Below, in pieces: positions 25,882 through 36,400 of a DNA stretch of 64,000 nt. Position numbers and translations under genes: made by a program. Positions within the stretch are counted from its first letter, which is position 1. Each line of letters opens with the position of its first letter. Source of the stretch: an uncultured Christensenellaceae bacterium. Its GTDB lineage: Bacteria; Bacillota; Clostridia; Christensenellales; Pumilibacteraceae. The stretch lies in contig CAJULQ010000003.1 in assembly GCA_910587595.1 (NCBI GenBank), forward strand, positions 199,129 to 263,128. The letters are read 5' to 3'. The notes beneath the pieces are model-generated. The model was not told where the DNA came from. It was given only the letters and a program-made list of their open reading frames with translations, and searched no databases.

Positions 25882-27516
25882 ATGAAGAGTGATATTCAGA
25901 TAGCGCGCGAAGCAAAATTGCAACCCATAGAAAAGGTGGCCGCGCGGCTGAACATTGCCCGCAAAGATTTGCATCTTTACGGCGACTACATGGCCAAGGT
26001 GCGCCCCGCTACGGGCAAGGGCAAATTGATCTTGGTGACGGCTATCAATCCCACCGCGGCGGGCGAGGGCAAAACCACGGTGAGCATAGGCTTGGCCGAC
26101 GCCATGCAACGTATCGGTTGCAAGGTGGCGCTTGCTTTACGCGAACCGTCGCTCGGGCCGGTGTTCGGCATCAAGGGGGGCGCCACGGGCGGCGGCTATG
26201 CGCAGATCGCGCCCATGGACGATATCAACTTGCATTTTACGGGCGACTTGCACGCCATAACGGCGGCCAATAATTTGCTGGCGGCTATGGTGGACAATCA
26301 CGTGTATTTCGGCAACGAGTTGGGCATCGAGCGGGTGACTTTTCACCGTTGCTTGGATATGAACGATCGCGCGTTGCGGTTTATCCGTTGCGGACTCAAG
26401 TATAACGACCGCGACGATTCGTTCGACATCACCGCGGCGAGCGAGGTGATGGCCGCGCTGTGTCTTAGCCGCGACGCCGCCGACCTTAAAGAGCGTTTGG
26501 GCAATATCACCGTGGGATATACAAAAGAGGGCGCGCCCGTATATTGCCGCGATCTGCACGCGCAAGACGCCATGGCGATCTTGTTGAAAGACGCGGTGCA
26601 ACCCAACTTGGTGCAAACGTTGGAGGGGGTGCCCGCTTTTGTGCACGGCGGACCGTTTGCCAACATTGCGCACGGTTGCAACAGCATAACGGCCACGCGC
26701 ACCGCCATGCACTATGCCGACTACGCGGTGACGGAGGCGGGGTTCGGCGCCGATCTGGGCGCGGAGAAGTTCTTGGATATAAAGTGCCGCGCGGCGGGGA
26801 TCGCGCCCGACGCGGTGGTGGTGGTGGCCACCGTGCGCGCGCTAAAGTGCGCGGGCGGCAAGCAAAAAGAAAAACTTTCGGAGCGTGACGACGCGGCGCT
26901 CACGGCGGGGATAGGCAATCTTCTCAAGCACGTGGAAAACGTGACGGGGGTGTATAACCGCAAGTGCGTGGTGGCGATCAACCGTTTCGTGTCCGACGAG
27001 GACCAAGAAATACGCTTGGTGGAGGACGCGTGTCGTCGCGCGGGCGTGGACGCCGTGTGCGTTACCGTGTGGGGCGACGGCGGCAAGGGCGGCATTTTGC
27101 TGGCCGAAAAGGTGAAAGCGTTGTGCGCTCTGCCCGATAAGCCGTTTACGTATTGTTACGATTTAGAGGACAGCGTAACAGCCAAGATAGAGGCGGTGGC
27201 AAAGCGCATTTACGGCGCGGCCGACGTGGAATTTGCGCCCGCGGCGCAAGAGGCTTTGCGAAAGATCGCGGGCACGCCGTGGGAAAAGTTCCCCGTGTGT
27301 ATTGCCAAAACGCAATACTCGCTCTCCGACGATCCCGCGCTTTTGGGGCGTCCGCAAGGCTTTACGTTGCACATACGCGACCTTACCGTGCGCACGGGCG
27401 CGGGCTTTATCGTGGCGTTGTCGGGCGACATACTGCTTATGCCGGGGCTTAGCAAAACGCCCGCGGCCGTAAAAATGCACATAGACGAAAAAGGCATAAT
27501 AGAGGGATTGTTTTAG
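25882..27516 (+). CDS. fhs: Formate--tetrahydrofolate ligase
   Basis: Makes 10-formyl-THF from formate, THF and ATP; it serves C1 metabolism in fermenters and the methyl branch of acetogens. Motifs: P-loop region AAGEGKTTVSIGL, EPSLGPVFGIKGGATGGGYAQ, NDRALRFIRCG and the C-terminal GDILLMPGL. 544 residues is normal. ATG at 25882 gives the family start MKSDIQIAREAK; the TTG at 25870 is only 1 nt after the ribosome site AAGGAGG, so the ATG is preferred despite 13-nt spacing. glnS follows after 1 nt. No other acetogenesis gene is present here. Confidence 0.96.
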   Translation: MKSDIQIAREAKLQPIEKVAARLNIARKDLHLYGDYMAKVRPATGKGKLILVTAINPTAAGEGKTTVSIGLADAMQRIGCKVALALREPSLGPVFGIKGGATGGGYAQIAPMDDINLHFTGDLHAITAANNLLAAMVDNHVYFGNELGIERVTFHRCLDMNDRALRFIRCGLKYNDRDDSFDITAASEVMAALCLSRDAADLKERLGNITVGYTKEGAPVYCRDLHAQDAMAILLKDAVQPNLVQTLEGVPAFVHGGPFANIAHGCNSITATRTAMHYADYAVTEAGFGADLGAEKFLDIKCRAAGIAPDAVVVVATVRALKCAGGKQKEKLSERDDAALTAGIGNLLKHVENVTGVYNRKCVVAINRFVSDEDQEIRLVEDACRRAGVDAVCVTVWGDGGKGGILLAEKVKALCALPDKPFTYCYDLEDSVTAKIEAVAKRIYGAADVEFAPAAQEALRKIAGTPWEKFPVCIAKTQYSLSDDPALLGRPQGFTLHIRDLTVRTGAGFIVALSGDILLMPGLSKTPAAVKMHIDEKGIIEGLF

Positions 27517-27517
27517 T

Positions 27518-29134
27518 ATGGCAAGTTTTATCGAGGACATCATAGAGGCGGATTTGCAGTCGGGACGGGAAAAAGAGATCGTTACGAGATTTCCGCCCGA
27601 ACCCAACGGATATTTGCATATCGGGCACGCAAAAGCCATATGTTTGAATGTGGCCATGGCCAAGAAATACAACGGCAAATGCAATTTGCGGTTTGATGAC
27701 ACCAACCCCGTGAAAGAAGAGGAAGAATACGTGCAGTCTATCATAGAGGACGCGCGCTGGCTGGGGTGGGAAGGCGACATCTATTTTGCGTCCGATTATT
27801 TCGAGGTGATGTTTGAAGCGGCGGTGCGTCTTATCAAAAAGGGCAAGGCGTATGTGGACGACGTGACGCCCGAAAAGATGCGCGAAATGCGCGGCACGCT
27901 TACCGAGGCGGGCAAAAACAGCCCCAACCGCGACCGCCCCATAGAAGAAAGCTTGCGCCTATTCGAGGACATGCGGGCGGGCAAGGTGGCGGACGGCGCG
28001 CTTGTGCTGCGCGCCAAGATAGACATGGCCAGCCCCAACATCAACATGCGCGATCCCATCATCTACCGCGTGGTGCACGCGCGGCACCACCGGCAAGGCG
28101 ATAAGTGGTGCGTGTATCCCATGTACGATCTGGCGCACCCGCTCGAAGACGCGGTGGAAAACATCAGCCACAGCATTTGCACGCTGGAGTTCGAGGATCA
28201 CCGCCCGTTATACGATTGGGTGCTCAACGAGTGCGGCATGTTTCCGCACCCGCCCCATCAATACGAGTTTGCGCGGCTCAATTTGGAACGCACCATCATG
28301 AGCAAACGGTATCTCAAAAAGCTCGTAGACGAAGGCTTTGTGTCGGGGTGGGACGATCCGCGTATGCCCACCATTGCGGGGTTGCGTCGCAGAGGGTATA
28401 CGCCCTCTTCCATTCGCACGTTTTGCGAACGGATCGGCGTGGCCAAAGCCAACAGCGAGGTGGAGGCGGGGCAGTTGGAAAGCTGTATCCGCGAAGAGCT
28501 GAACGCCGCCGCGCCGCGCGCCATGGCGGTGCTCGATCCGCTCGAATTGGTGCTCGACAACGTGCCCGACGATTATGAAGAAACGCTGGATTTCGAAATT
28601 TGTCCGTTTGACGAAAACGCGGGCACGCGTGCCATTACGCTCACCAAGCATATCTATATAGAAAAGAGCGATTTTGCCGTGGTGCCGCCGCCCAAGTATA
28701 AGCGGTTGACGGTGGACGGCACGGTGCGCTTAAAGAGCGGCTATATTATTCGTTGCACGGGGTATGAGGGCACGCCCGACGCGCCCGTGCGCGTGCACGC
28801 CGAGATCATAGAGGGAACGCGCAGCGGACAAGACAACAGCGGCATCAAGGTAAAAGGCGTGATCCATTGGGTAAACGACCGTTCGGCGTCCGCCGTTGTG
28901 CGGCTGTACGATCATTTGCTGATCGCCGAAAACAAAGACGCCGACTTTTCGGAGCGGCTCAATAGGCAATCGCTCATTGAAAAAGAAGCGCGCGTGGAAA
29001 CGTATTTGGCGGACGCGCAAAGGGGCGCGTCGTTCCAATTTTTGCGGCAAGGGTATTTTTGCCGCGACGCCAAAGAAAACGGTTTGGTGTTTAACCGCAT
29101 TGTGGGACTGAAGGACGCGTACAATAAAAAGTAA
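27518..29134 (+). CDS. glnS: Glutaminyl-tRNA synthetase
   Basis: Class I synthetase for tRNA-Gln. HIGH motif in PPEPNGYLHIGHAKA, KMSKS-like motif IMSKRYL, and two C-terminal beta-barrel anticodon-binding domains. The GlnRS-specific RFDDTNP and YPMYDLAHPLEDA motifs separate it from GluRS. 538 residues. Many Clostridia use GatCAB amidation instead, so a GlnRS marks a lineage that acquired the direct route. The gene starts 1 nt after the fhs stop. Confidence 0.96.
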   Translation: MASFIEDIIEADLQSGREKEIVTRFPPEPNGYLHIGHAKAICLNVAMAKKYNGKCNLRFDDTNPVKEEEEYVQSIIEDARWLGWEGDIYFASDYFEVMFEAAVRLIKKGKAYVDDVTPEKMREMRGTLTEAGKNSPNRDRPIEESLRLFEDMRAGKVADGALVLRAKIDMASPNINMRDPIIYRVVHARHHRQGDKWCVYPMYDLAHPLEDAVENISHSICTLEFEDHRPLYDWVLNECGMFPHPPHQYEFARLNLERTIMSKRYLKKLVDEGFVSGWDDPRMPTIAGLRRRGYTPSSIRTFCERIGVAKANSEVEAGQLESCIREELNAAAPRAMAVLDPLELVLDNVPDDYEETLDFEICPFDENAGTRAITLTKHIYIEKSDFAVVPPPKYKRLTVDGTVRLKSGYIIRCTGYEGTPDAPVRVHAEIIEGTRSGQDNSGIKVKGVIHWVNDRSASAVVRLYDHLLIAENKDADFSERLNRQSLIEKEARVETYLADAQRGASFQFLRQGYFCRDAKENGLVFNRIVGLKDAYNKK

Positions 29135-29167
29135 CGCTTTGCGCAATACGAAAAAAGGAGCAAGAGC

Positions 29168-29998
29168 ATGAAAGTATTGTTGACGGACGGCAAAGGTTTT
29201 ATAGGCAGTAACTTTATAGAGATGTTCGGCAAGAAGTATGACCTGTATGTTCCCGACGACGAGGAAGAAGGGTTTGACCGCGTGGAAAACGCGCTGCATA
29301 TGTTCGAGGGCGAAACGTATGACGCGGTGGTGCACGTGGTGGCGTCCGACGCCGCCGACGCTTTGGTGGCGTTTAAGAACGTGCAATATGCCGCGGTGGC
29401 CGCGGGCGTGCCCAAAATGATCGTGGTGACCGAGGCCGCGCCGCCCCCGAAAGGCGACGCCGTGCTTGCGGGCGACGATACGTTCGACGCGAGCGCGCCT
29501 TTGTTCAGCGCCGACCTCAGCCGCTATTTGATCCCCGCGCTTGTGCGCAAAGACAATATTTCCACCATGCTGCGCGCGTTCGGCTTGTTCGGCAAAGGCA
29601 TGCCGCCCGCGTCGCCGCTTACGAAGATATTTTCCGCCGCGCTCACCGGCAAAAAGCCCATTGCGTTGCCGCCCGAAAAAACTTTTTCGGTGCTGTATAT
29701 AGACGATCTTTGCAAGATCGTTGCCAAGTTTTTAGACGGCGACTTACCAAAGGGCGTGTATAACGCGGCGTCGCCCGTAGCGGCAACCTACGGCGAATTT
29801 GCCAAAAAGGCCAAGGCGTATGCCAAAAAGACTGGGCGGGAAGTGGCTATCGAGAAAAACGACCGAACGGGGAACGAGTTTACCGCCAACACCGAGAAGT
29901 TGCAAAACGCGCTGGGCGCGTTCAAGTTTACGTCGCTTGCTACGGGTGTGAACAAGACGCTTGACTATTATGTCAAGCATAAGTCGAAACTCAAATGA
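29168..29998 (+). CDS. NAD-dependent epimerase/dehydratase-like protein
   Basis: 276 residues with an N-terminal Rossmann motif GKGFIGSN (GxxGxxG variant) and later elements typical of extended SDR proteins: ISTMLRAFGLFG, SVLYIDDLCKIVAKFL, GVYNAAS. The usual catalytic YxxxK is not obvious; SRYLIP occupies about the right position, so activity is uncertain. An AAGGAG site precedes the ATG. The stop overlaps the start of the next gene (ATGA). A sugar-nucleotide role is possible but not shown. Confidence 0.72.
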   Translation: MKVLLTDGKGFIGSNFIEMFGKKYDLYVPDDEEEGFDRVENALHMFEGETYDAVVHVVASDAADALVAFKNVQYAAVAAGVPKMIVVTEAAPPPKGDAVLAGDDTFDASAPLFSADLSRYLIPALVRKDNISTMLRAFGLFGKGMPPASPLTKIFSAALTGKKPIALPPEKTFSVLYIDDLCKIVAKFLDGDLPKGVYNAASPVAATYGEFAKKAKAYAKKTGREVAIEKNDRTGNEFTANTEKLQNALGAFKFTSLATGVNKTLDYYVKHKSKLK

Positions 29999-30627
29999 AA
30001 AATACGTGCGTTATATTCGACGTGGACGGCACGCTGTTCGACACGGGCGAGGGCATACGCGATTGCGCGCGCCACGCGTTGCAACAGTTGGGCGCGAATT
30101 TTCCCGACGAAAAACTCGATTTGTTTATCGGGCCGTCGCTGTTTTACAGCTTTCACAACACCGTGGGGCTGAGCGAAGAGCAAGCGCACCGCGGCGTGGA
30201 GCTATACCGCGCCCGTTACCAAAGTGCGGGCATTGAGATGTCGCGCCCGTATGCGGGCATTTTAGACACGTTGGAAAAGCTTTGGCAAGAGGGATACACG
30301 CTGAGCATTGCGTCCAGCAAGCCGCTTGTCATGGTGGAATACTTGTTGGACAAATACGACATGCGCAAGTATTTTGCCAAGGTGGTGGCGGCAACGTTTG
30401 CCACGGTGAGCAGCGATAAAACGGCGTATGTGCAAAGCGCGTCGCTATGCGAACGCAACGTGATGGTGGGCGACACCCGTTTCGATATAGAGGGGGCGCA
30501 CAACGCGGGCGTGCCCGTGATCGCCGCCGCCTACGGGTTCGGCGCCAAAGAAACGTTGACCGCCGCCGAATACACGGCCAACTCGCCCCAAGAGGTGTAT
30601 GCCGCGGTAAAGCGGCACTTTGCATGA
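29995..30627 (+). CDS. HAD-family phosphatase (phosphoglycolate phosphatase-like)
   Basis: 210-residue HAD hydrolase of subfamily IA. Motif I FDVDGTLFDT with the nucleophilic aspartate, motif II SSKP, a lysine (SSDKTAY) and motif IV GDTRFDIEGAHNAG are present, with a helical cap in between. Closest in style to Gph/PpaX phosphatases; substrate cannot be inferred. Translation is coupled to the preceding gene through the ATGA overlap. Confidence 0.88.
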   Translation: MKNTCVIFDVDGTLFDTGEGIRDCARHALQQLGANFPDEKLDLFIGPSLFYSFHNTVGLSEEQAHRGVELYRARYQSAGIEMSRPYAGILDTLEKLWQEGYTLSIASSKPLVMVEYLLDKYDMRKYFAKVVAATFATVSSDKTAYVQSASLCERNVMVGDTRFDIEGAHNAGVPVIAAAYGFGAKETLTAAEYTANSPQEVYAAVKRHFA

Positions 30628-30705
30628 CATAGGCCGCGCGCGTAAGCCGTACCGACGTAAAAATAAACAAAAAACGATTTGAATAAAAAGAGGAAACACG
30701 AAACC

Positions 30706-32496
30706 ATGAACAACAAGATCACATCCGACAGTTTGCGCCAAATGTGGCTGGACTTTTACCGCGAAAAGGGACATGCCGTGATCGCCTCGGCGTCGCTCAT
30801 TCCCGAAAACGACCCCACCGTTTTGTTTACCACGGCGGGCATGCACCCGTTGGTGCCCTATCTTTTGGGAGAGCCGCACCCTGCGGGCAAGCGGTTGGCC
30901 GACGTGCAAAAGTGCGTGCGCACGGGCGATATAGACGAAGTGGGCGATAACAGCCACTGCACGTTTTTCGAGATGCTGGGCAACTGGAGCTTGGGCGATT
31001 ATTTCAAAAAGGAAATGATCGCATGGAGCTACGAATTTTTGACGAGCGAAAAATATTTGGGCATAGCGCCCGAAAACTTGGCGGTGTCGGTGTTTGCGGG
31101 CGACGACGACTGCCCGCGCGACGAAGAGAGCGCCAAACTGTGGATAGCGTGCGGCATTCCCGAAAGCCACGTGTTCTATCTGCCCAAAGAAAACAATTGG
31201 TGGGGACCCGCCGGCAAGACCGGCCCTTGCGGTCCCGACACCGAGATGTTTATATTGCGCGGCAAGCCGTGCGGTCCGCAGTGCTCGCCGGCATGCGACT
31301 GCGGGCATTATTTGGAAATTTGGAACGACGTTTTCATGCAGTACAACAAGACGGCGGACGGCAAGTTCGAGCCTATGCAACGCAAAAACGTGGACACGGG
31401 CATGGGTTTAGAGCGCACGCTGTGCATACTGCAAGGCAAAGAGAGCGTGTACGAAACCGATTTGTTTGTGCCTATCGTGTCTGAGATAGAGGCGCTTTCG
31501 GGCAAGAAATACGGCGCGAGCGAGGCGGACACGCGCGCCATGCGCATTGTGGCCGATCACGTGCGCACCGCCGTGTTTATGATCGGCGACGAAAAGGGCA
31601 TTACGTGCTCCAACGTGGACCAAGGGTATATTTTGCGCAGACTGTTGCGCCGCGCCATTCGGTTTATAAAACAGCTCGGCATGCAACAAGGCGACATAGC
31701 GCGAGTGGCTGCGGCGGTGATAGAACGGTATAAAGCGGCGTATCCCGAACTAAAAGAGAGCGCGCAAAAGATCACCGACGAGATATTGCGCGAAGAGGAA
31801 CGGTTCGAAAAAACGCTCCTTGCCGGTATCCGAGAGTTTGAAAAACTGTGCGGCTATTTGGTGGGCGACACCGTTTCGGGCAAGGCGTGTTTTAAGCTGT
31901 ACGACACGTACGGTTTTCCCATAGAGATGACCGAGGAGTTGGCGGCCGAGCGCGGGTTGAAGATCAACCGCGCCGACTTCGAAAAGCTGTTTGACGAGCA
32001 CCGCCAAAAGAGCCACGCGGGCGCGGAACAACGCTTTAAGGGCGGTTTGGCAGACAATACAGAGGCAACGGCGCGGTTGCACACCGCCACGCACCTCATG
32101 CACCGCGCTCTCAAAACGGTGCTCAACGACGAGAACGTAAACCAAAAGGGCAGCAATATCACCGCCGAGCGGTTGCGGTTCGACTTTACGTTCGGGCGGG
32201 CGCTCACCGAAGAAGAGGTGCGCGCGGTGGAAAAGCTGGTGAACGAGGCCATTGCCGCCGACGTGCCCGTGTCTTGCGAGGAGATGACGGTAGACGAGGC
32301 CAAGGCGCAAGGGGCGGTGGGGCTGTTTGCCTCTAAGTACGGCGAAAAAGTGAAAGTGTATACCATGGGCAAATTCAGCAAAGAGATCTGCGGCGGTCCG
32401 CATGCCGCGCGCACGGGTGAATTGGGGCGTTTCCGCATTGTGAAAGAGCAGTCCTCCTCGTCGGGCGTACGGCGCATTAAGGCGGTTTTGGAGTGA
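30706..32496 (+). CDS. alaS: Alanyl-tRNA synthetase, short form lacking the C-Ala domain
   Basis: Class II synthetase for tRNA-Ala. The catalytic core (DVQKCVRTGDIDEVG, FFEMLGNWSLGDYFK, KTGPCGPDTEMF, GMGLERT) and the editing domain (HTATHLMHRAL and CGGPHAARTGELG supplying the HxxxH and CxxxH zinc ligands) are complete. The protein then stops at 596 residues, whereas the common form continues for about 280 more with the DHHA1/C-Ala domain. A Cys-rich insert near CGPQCSPACDCGH follows motif 2, reminiscent of archaeal and CPR-type AlaRS. ATG 30706 has AGAGGA upstream; the TTG at 30679 is less likely. The next gene overlaps the stop, so the short length is not a recent frameshift. Confidence 0.93.
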   Translation: MNNKITSDSLRQMWLDFYREKGHAVIASASLIPENDPTVLFTTAGMHPLVPYLLGEPHPAGKRLADVQKCVRTGDIDEVGDNSHCTFFEMLGNWSLGDYFKKEMIAWSYEFLTSEKYLGIAPENLAVSVFAGDDDCPRDEESAKLWIACGIPESHVFYLPKENNWWGPAGKTGPCGPDTEMFILRGKPCGPQCSPACDCGHYLEIWNDVFMQYNKTADGKFEPMQRKNVDTGMGLERTLCILQGKESVYETDLFVPIVSEIEALSGKKYGASEADTRAMRIVADHVRTAVFMIGDEKGITCSNVDQGYILRRLLRRAIRFIKQLGMQQGDIARVAAAVIERYKAAYPELKESAQKITDEILREEERFEKTLLAGIREFEKLCGYLVGDTVSGKACFKLYDTYGFPIEMTEELAAERGLKINRADFEKLFDEHRQKSHAGAEQRFKGGLADNTEATARLHTATHLMHRALKTVLNDENVNQKGSNITAERLRFDFTFGRALTEEEVRAVEKLVNEAIAADVPVSCEEMTVDEAKAQGAVGLFASKYGEKVKVYTMGKFSKEICGGPHAARTGELGRFRIVKEQSSSSGVRRIKAVLE

Positions 32497-33200
32497 TCGG
32501 GCTGATCTTTTCGTATGCCAAAAGCGCGGCGGTGTTTGCTGTTTCGGTGTGCGCGTGCGCGGCGGGCATTACGCTTGTGTGTCTGTTTACGAGCGACACG
32601 TTCGATCTTATCATGCGTCTTGTCGGTTTGGCCATATTGCTGTTGGCGCTGTATGCGATGTCGGCGGCGTATGCCTTTTCATTGCTTATGAAAGAAATTG
32701 ACCGCTTAGGCGGCGACGCGTGCGACTGCCAAACGTTGGGCGCGCGCTTGCAAAAGATCGCGCACCGCATTTTGGCGGGCAAGTTGCGCGGCGCCGTGTT
32801 GTTGCAATACGCCTACACGCAAATTTACCGCGGCCTATACAAAGAGGCCATGTGCACCGTTTCGGACGCCGTGATCGCGGGCAAAGAGGGCATAAAGGGC
32901 GATGCGGCGGTGTGTTTTTGTCAGATATTTTATGCGCTGAAAGACGCGGCGTATTTTGCGAACTATTACGAACGGGCGGACGAAACGCTTGCCAAGCGGG
33001 CGGACACAAAGAACGCGCGCGATCGCGCCCAAATCAATGCGCGGCGGGCGGCGTTGGCGGCCATGCGCTTGCATTTGCACGGCGACGCCGCGGGCGCGTT
33101 GGCGCGCTTGCGCGACTTTGACACCGAGGGCGTGCCCGCGCTGCAACGCAAGAATTTGGCGGCGCTATGCGATAAGATCATAGAAGACTCGGCGGGGTAG
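32493..33200 (+). CDS. Hypothetical membrane protein with helical-repeat domain
   Basis: 235 residues, not recognised. Two transmembrane helices (about 10-32 and 40-62) are followed by a cytoplasmic, Ala/Tyr-rich helical region with TPR-like spacing (QYAYTQIYRGLYKEAMCTV and similar). The GTG start overlaps the alaS stop (GTGA), with no independent ribosome site. The TAG stop is the first three bases of a repeat array. Confidence 0.6.
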   Translation: MIGLIFSYAKSAAVFAVSVCACAAGITLVCLFTSDTFDLIMRLVGLAILLLALYAMSAAYAFSLLMKEIDRLGGDACDCQTLGARLQKIAHRILAGKLRGAVLLQYAYTQIYRGLYKEAMCTVSDAVIAGKEGIKGDAAVCFCQIFYALKDAAYFANYYERADETLAKRADTKNARDRAQINARRAALAAMRLHLHGDAAGALARLRDFDTEGVPALQRKNLAALCDKIIEDSAG

Positions 33201-33380
33201 ATCTCTCGGCTGCGCTCGAGATGACAAAGTAGAGAGTGTGTTCGAGATGACAAAGTAGAGAGTAAGTACGAGATGACATTGTAGAGGGTGTGCACGAGGG
33301 GACAAAGTAGAGGGAAGAGATCTCTCGGCTGCGCTCGAGATGACACGGAAGAGAGTGTGTACGGGATGATATTGTAGAAG
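33198..33380. repeat. 26-bp tandem repeat array abutting a stop codon
   Basis: Begins TAGATCTCTCGGCTGCGCT, whose TAG is the stop of the preceding gene, then CGAGATGACAAAGTAGAGAG units of 26 bp. Five to six copies are present, diverging at a few positions (AAAGTAG, ATTGTAG, CGGAAG). A second GATCTCTCGGCTGCGCT segment interrupts the array at about 33320. The 33201-33485 gap holds nothing else except the promoter of the ABC transporter. Confidence 0.8.
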
Positions 33381-33426
33381 GCGGCGACGGAAAGTTGCCG
33401 TTTTTTCGTATTGTGCCGCGATGTGC

Positions 33427-33457
33427 TTGACATGCCTTGCGGGGGGGGGTGTATACT
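33427..33457 (+). promoter_or_regulatory. ABC transporter promoter with G9 tract in the spacer
   Basis: TTGACA (33427-33432), 19-nt spacer, TATACT (33452-33457). Nine consecutive G (33441-33449) lie in the spacer. Slippage of one or two G would move the spacer towards the optimum of 17, so this promoter could be phase-variable. Confidence 0.7.
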
Positions 33458-33485
33458 GATCTCGGGTATATAAGGGAGGGTAGGC

Positions 33486-36400
33486 ATGTTAGAAGCGAGG
33501 CATTTGTGCAAAACGTACAAAACCAAAAAAGGGGTAAACACCAAGGCGTTAGACGACGTTTCGGTAACGTTTGCCGAGAAGGGCATGGTGTTCATACTCG
33601 GCAAATCGGGCAGCGGCAAAAGCACGCTGCTCAACGTTTGCGGCGGTTTGGATACGTCGGACAGCGGCGAGATCGTTATAAAGGGCAGGAGCAGCGCGGA
33701 TAAAGGCGAGTTCGATTTCGACAGCTACCGCAACACTTTTGTGGGCTTTGTCTTTCAAGAGTATAACATTTTGGAAGAGTTTTCGGTGGAAGAAAACGTG
33801 GGGTTGGCGCTCGAACTGCAACACAAAAAGCGGGACAAAGAAACCATTGCCAAGATCTTGGCCGACGTGGATATGACCGAATTTGCGTCGCGCAAGCCCA
33901 ACACGCTGTCGGGCGGACAAAAACAGCGCGTGGCCATTGCGCGCGCGCTCGTGAAAAATCCCGAGATCATCATGGCGGACGAGCCGACGGGCGCGCTCGA
34001 TTCGAACACGGGCAAGCAAGTGTTCGACACGCTCAAAAAGCTTTCCAAAGATAAGCTGGTTTTAATCGTATCGCACGACAGAGAGTTTGCCGAGCAATAC
34101 GGCGACCGTATCATCGAGCTGAAAGACGGCAAGATCATTTCGGACATGACGCGCGAAGAAACGGAGACGGACGGCGATAAGAAAAACGTTCGGTTTGTGG
34201 GTACCGACACGGTGTGCGTGGCAAGCGGCGCGCAACTGACCGAGCAAGATTTTGCCGACATCAAAGCGTTTTTGCAAAAGTCCAAAGGGCAGACGGTGAT
34301 CACCGCGTCGCGCGATAAGGTGGACAATATCACGCGGGAGTTGCGCGGCGGCGAGTTTAACGAAACGGCCGAGCAACCCGCGGTGCGCGAATATGCGGCG
34401 CACGAAAAAAAGATGATACGTTCGCGGTTGCCTATGCGGCACGCCGTGAAAATGGGCGCGAGCAGCTTAAAGAGCAAGCCCGTGCGGTTGGTGTTTACCG
34501 TTTTGCTTTCGGTGATCGCGTTTTTGCTGTTCGGCGTATCGTCCACGCTGATGATGTACGACGCCGATAAAGTGACGACCAACGCGTTCATGGAATCGGA
34601 GTATTCGTTTATCAATTTGTCTAAAGGGTATTATGTGACGGACGAATATTGGCACGACGGCAAATTGGAAGAATCGCGCGAGCGCATACAAGAAACCGAT
34701 TTTACGCAAGAGGACGCCGCGGCGTGGCAAAAGAAGTATCCGAACGCCATTGCGGCGGTGAGCACGGCGTATGACACGGGCAGTGTGATTGCCAATTTGA
34801 CGGTGGGCGCCAACGCGCAATGTTTTTACGGCAACAGAGTGGACTTTGTGGCCTTGGATAACGGCAACATCGAGTTGTTGGCGGGCGAGCACCCTATGCG
34901 CGACGGAGAGATCCTTATATCCGATTATCTGTTCCGCGCCATGCAAGCTGGCACGCTGTACCGTGTGACAAACGGCGAGATGACCGACGACGAAACCGAA
35001 CTGAACGAGTATCGCGACGTGTTGGGCGCGTCGCTTTTGTGGGGCAACAAATCGGGCGAGATATATACGGTAACGGGCGTTTTTGCGGGCGAGAGCGTGC
35101 CCAAAGGATATAACAAGCTGAAAGAGGCGGCGGACAGCGACAGTTCGTATGCGGGCAGTCTGCGCTACGAATGGGAAGAGGAACGGCGCAGCGGACTGTA
35201 TGCGAGCATTGCCGTAACGGAGAACGTGTTTGCCGATCTCGGCCAATATTACGCGCAAGACAGTAAAGATGAACAAATGCGCATGCTGTTCGATACGACG
35301 GCAAACGTGAGGTTATCGATAAACGGATCGCAAGAATGGTCTATGGTCGTTTACGGCATGGCCGAATACCGTGCTGCGGGCAAAGGTTTTTCCGTTTATA
35401 ACGGGAACGGCGATAAAATGGAGGCGCTTTCGCAAAAACAGATCGCGTTGTCGGCATACGAATACGGCAACGTGTTGCAAATGCAATTGCAAGATGCGAT
35501 ACAAGAGGCCGGCCGCAACGATCCCGACCAATCGTATCAAGACATGTACGAAGAATTTTACGGCAAGAGTTTGGGCGTGGAAGAGGCCGGCTATCAAATG
35601 TATGACAAACAAGGGCGGTGGATCTGGGTGCCCGTGGATTGCGTGGATAAGGAACATTGGGAAAACCGCAAATGTCCCGATTATCCCGACCGAATAATAG
35701 AGGTGCGCATCAAAACCACGCGCGGCGTTTTGGCCGACGTGCAAGATTTCTGCTATGCGACGGACGAAGCCGAGGGGCTTGCGGCTTTGCGAAAAGTGCG
35801 GGCGTTTATACAAAAATACGATCTCGATATACCCGAGATGGTCATGTCGGCCGAAAACTCGGAAACGGGCAACTCGCAAAACGTTACCGTGGCGGGTATG
35901 TATTTTACCTTGCGGATAAGCGGCGGCTATGCCTATGTGTCGAGCGATCTTTTCGCGTTGTTCCGCGGGCAAGACGCCTACGAGTGGAAAATAAAAACGG
36001 CATACGATTATCCGCGCGGCGCGTTTATAAGCGCTTTGTTCATTCCGTACGACGGCTCCGAGCACCTTGCGCGCGAACTGATCGAGATATCGGGCGAGCG
36101 GGACGAGCACGACGCGTGCGCGGTGATCGGCAACGCGCTGTATGATAGCTTGACCATGATCAACGAGATGGTGGCGGATATGGGCAAGATCTTTTTGTGG
36201 GTGGGCGTTGTGTTGGCGGCGTTTGCGTTCCTTTTGATGTTCAACTTCATCTCGTCGTCTATTTCGTCCAAGAAAAAGGAGATCGGCATATTGCGTGCCA
36301 TCGGTTCGCGCACGTTAGACGTGTTTAAGATCTTTTTGGCCGAGGCGTTCATTATCGCGCTTATCTGCTTTGTTGTGGCCACGGCGGGCAGTTTCGGCGT

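Noticed and set aside
33198..33380. CRISPR array
   Set aside because: Units are 26 bp end to end with no unique spacers, similarity extends through the whole period, and no cas gene is present.
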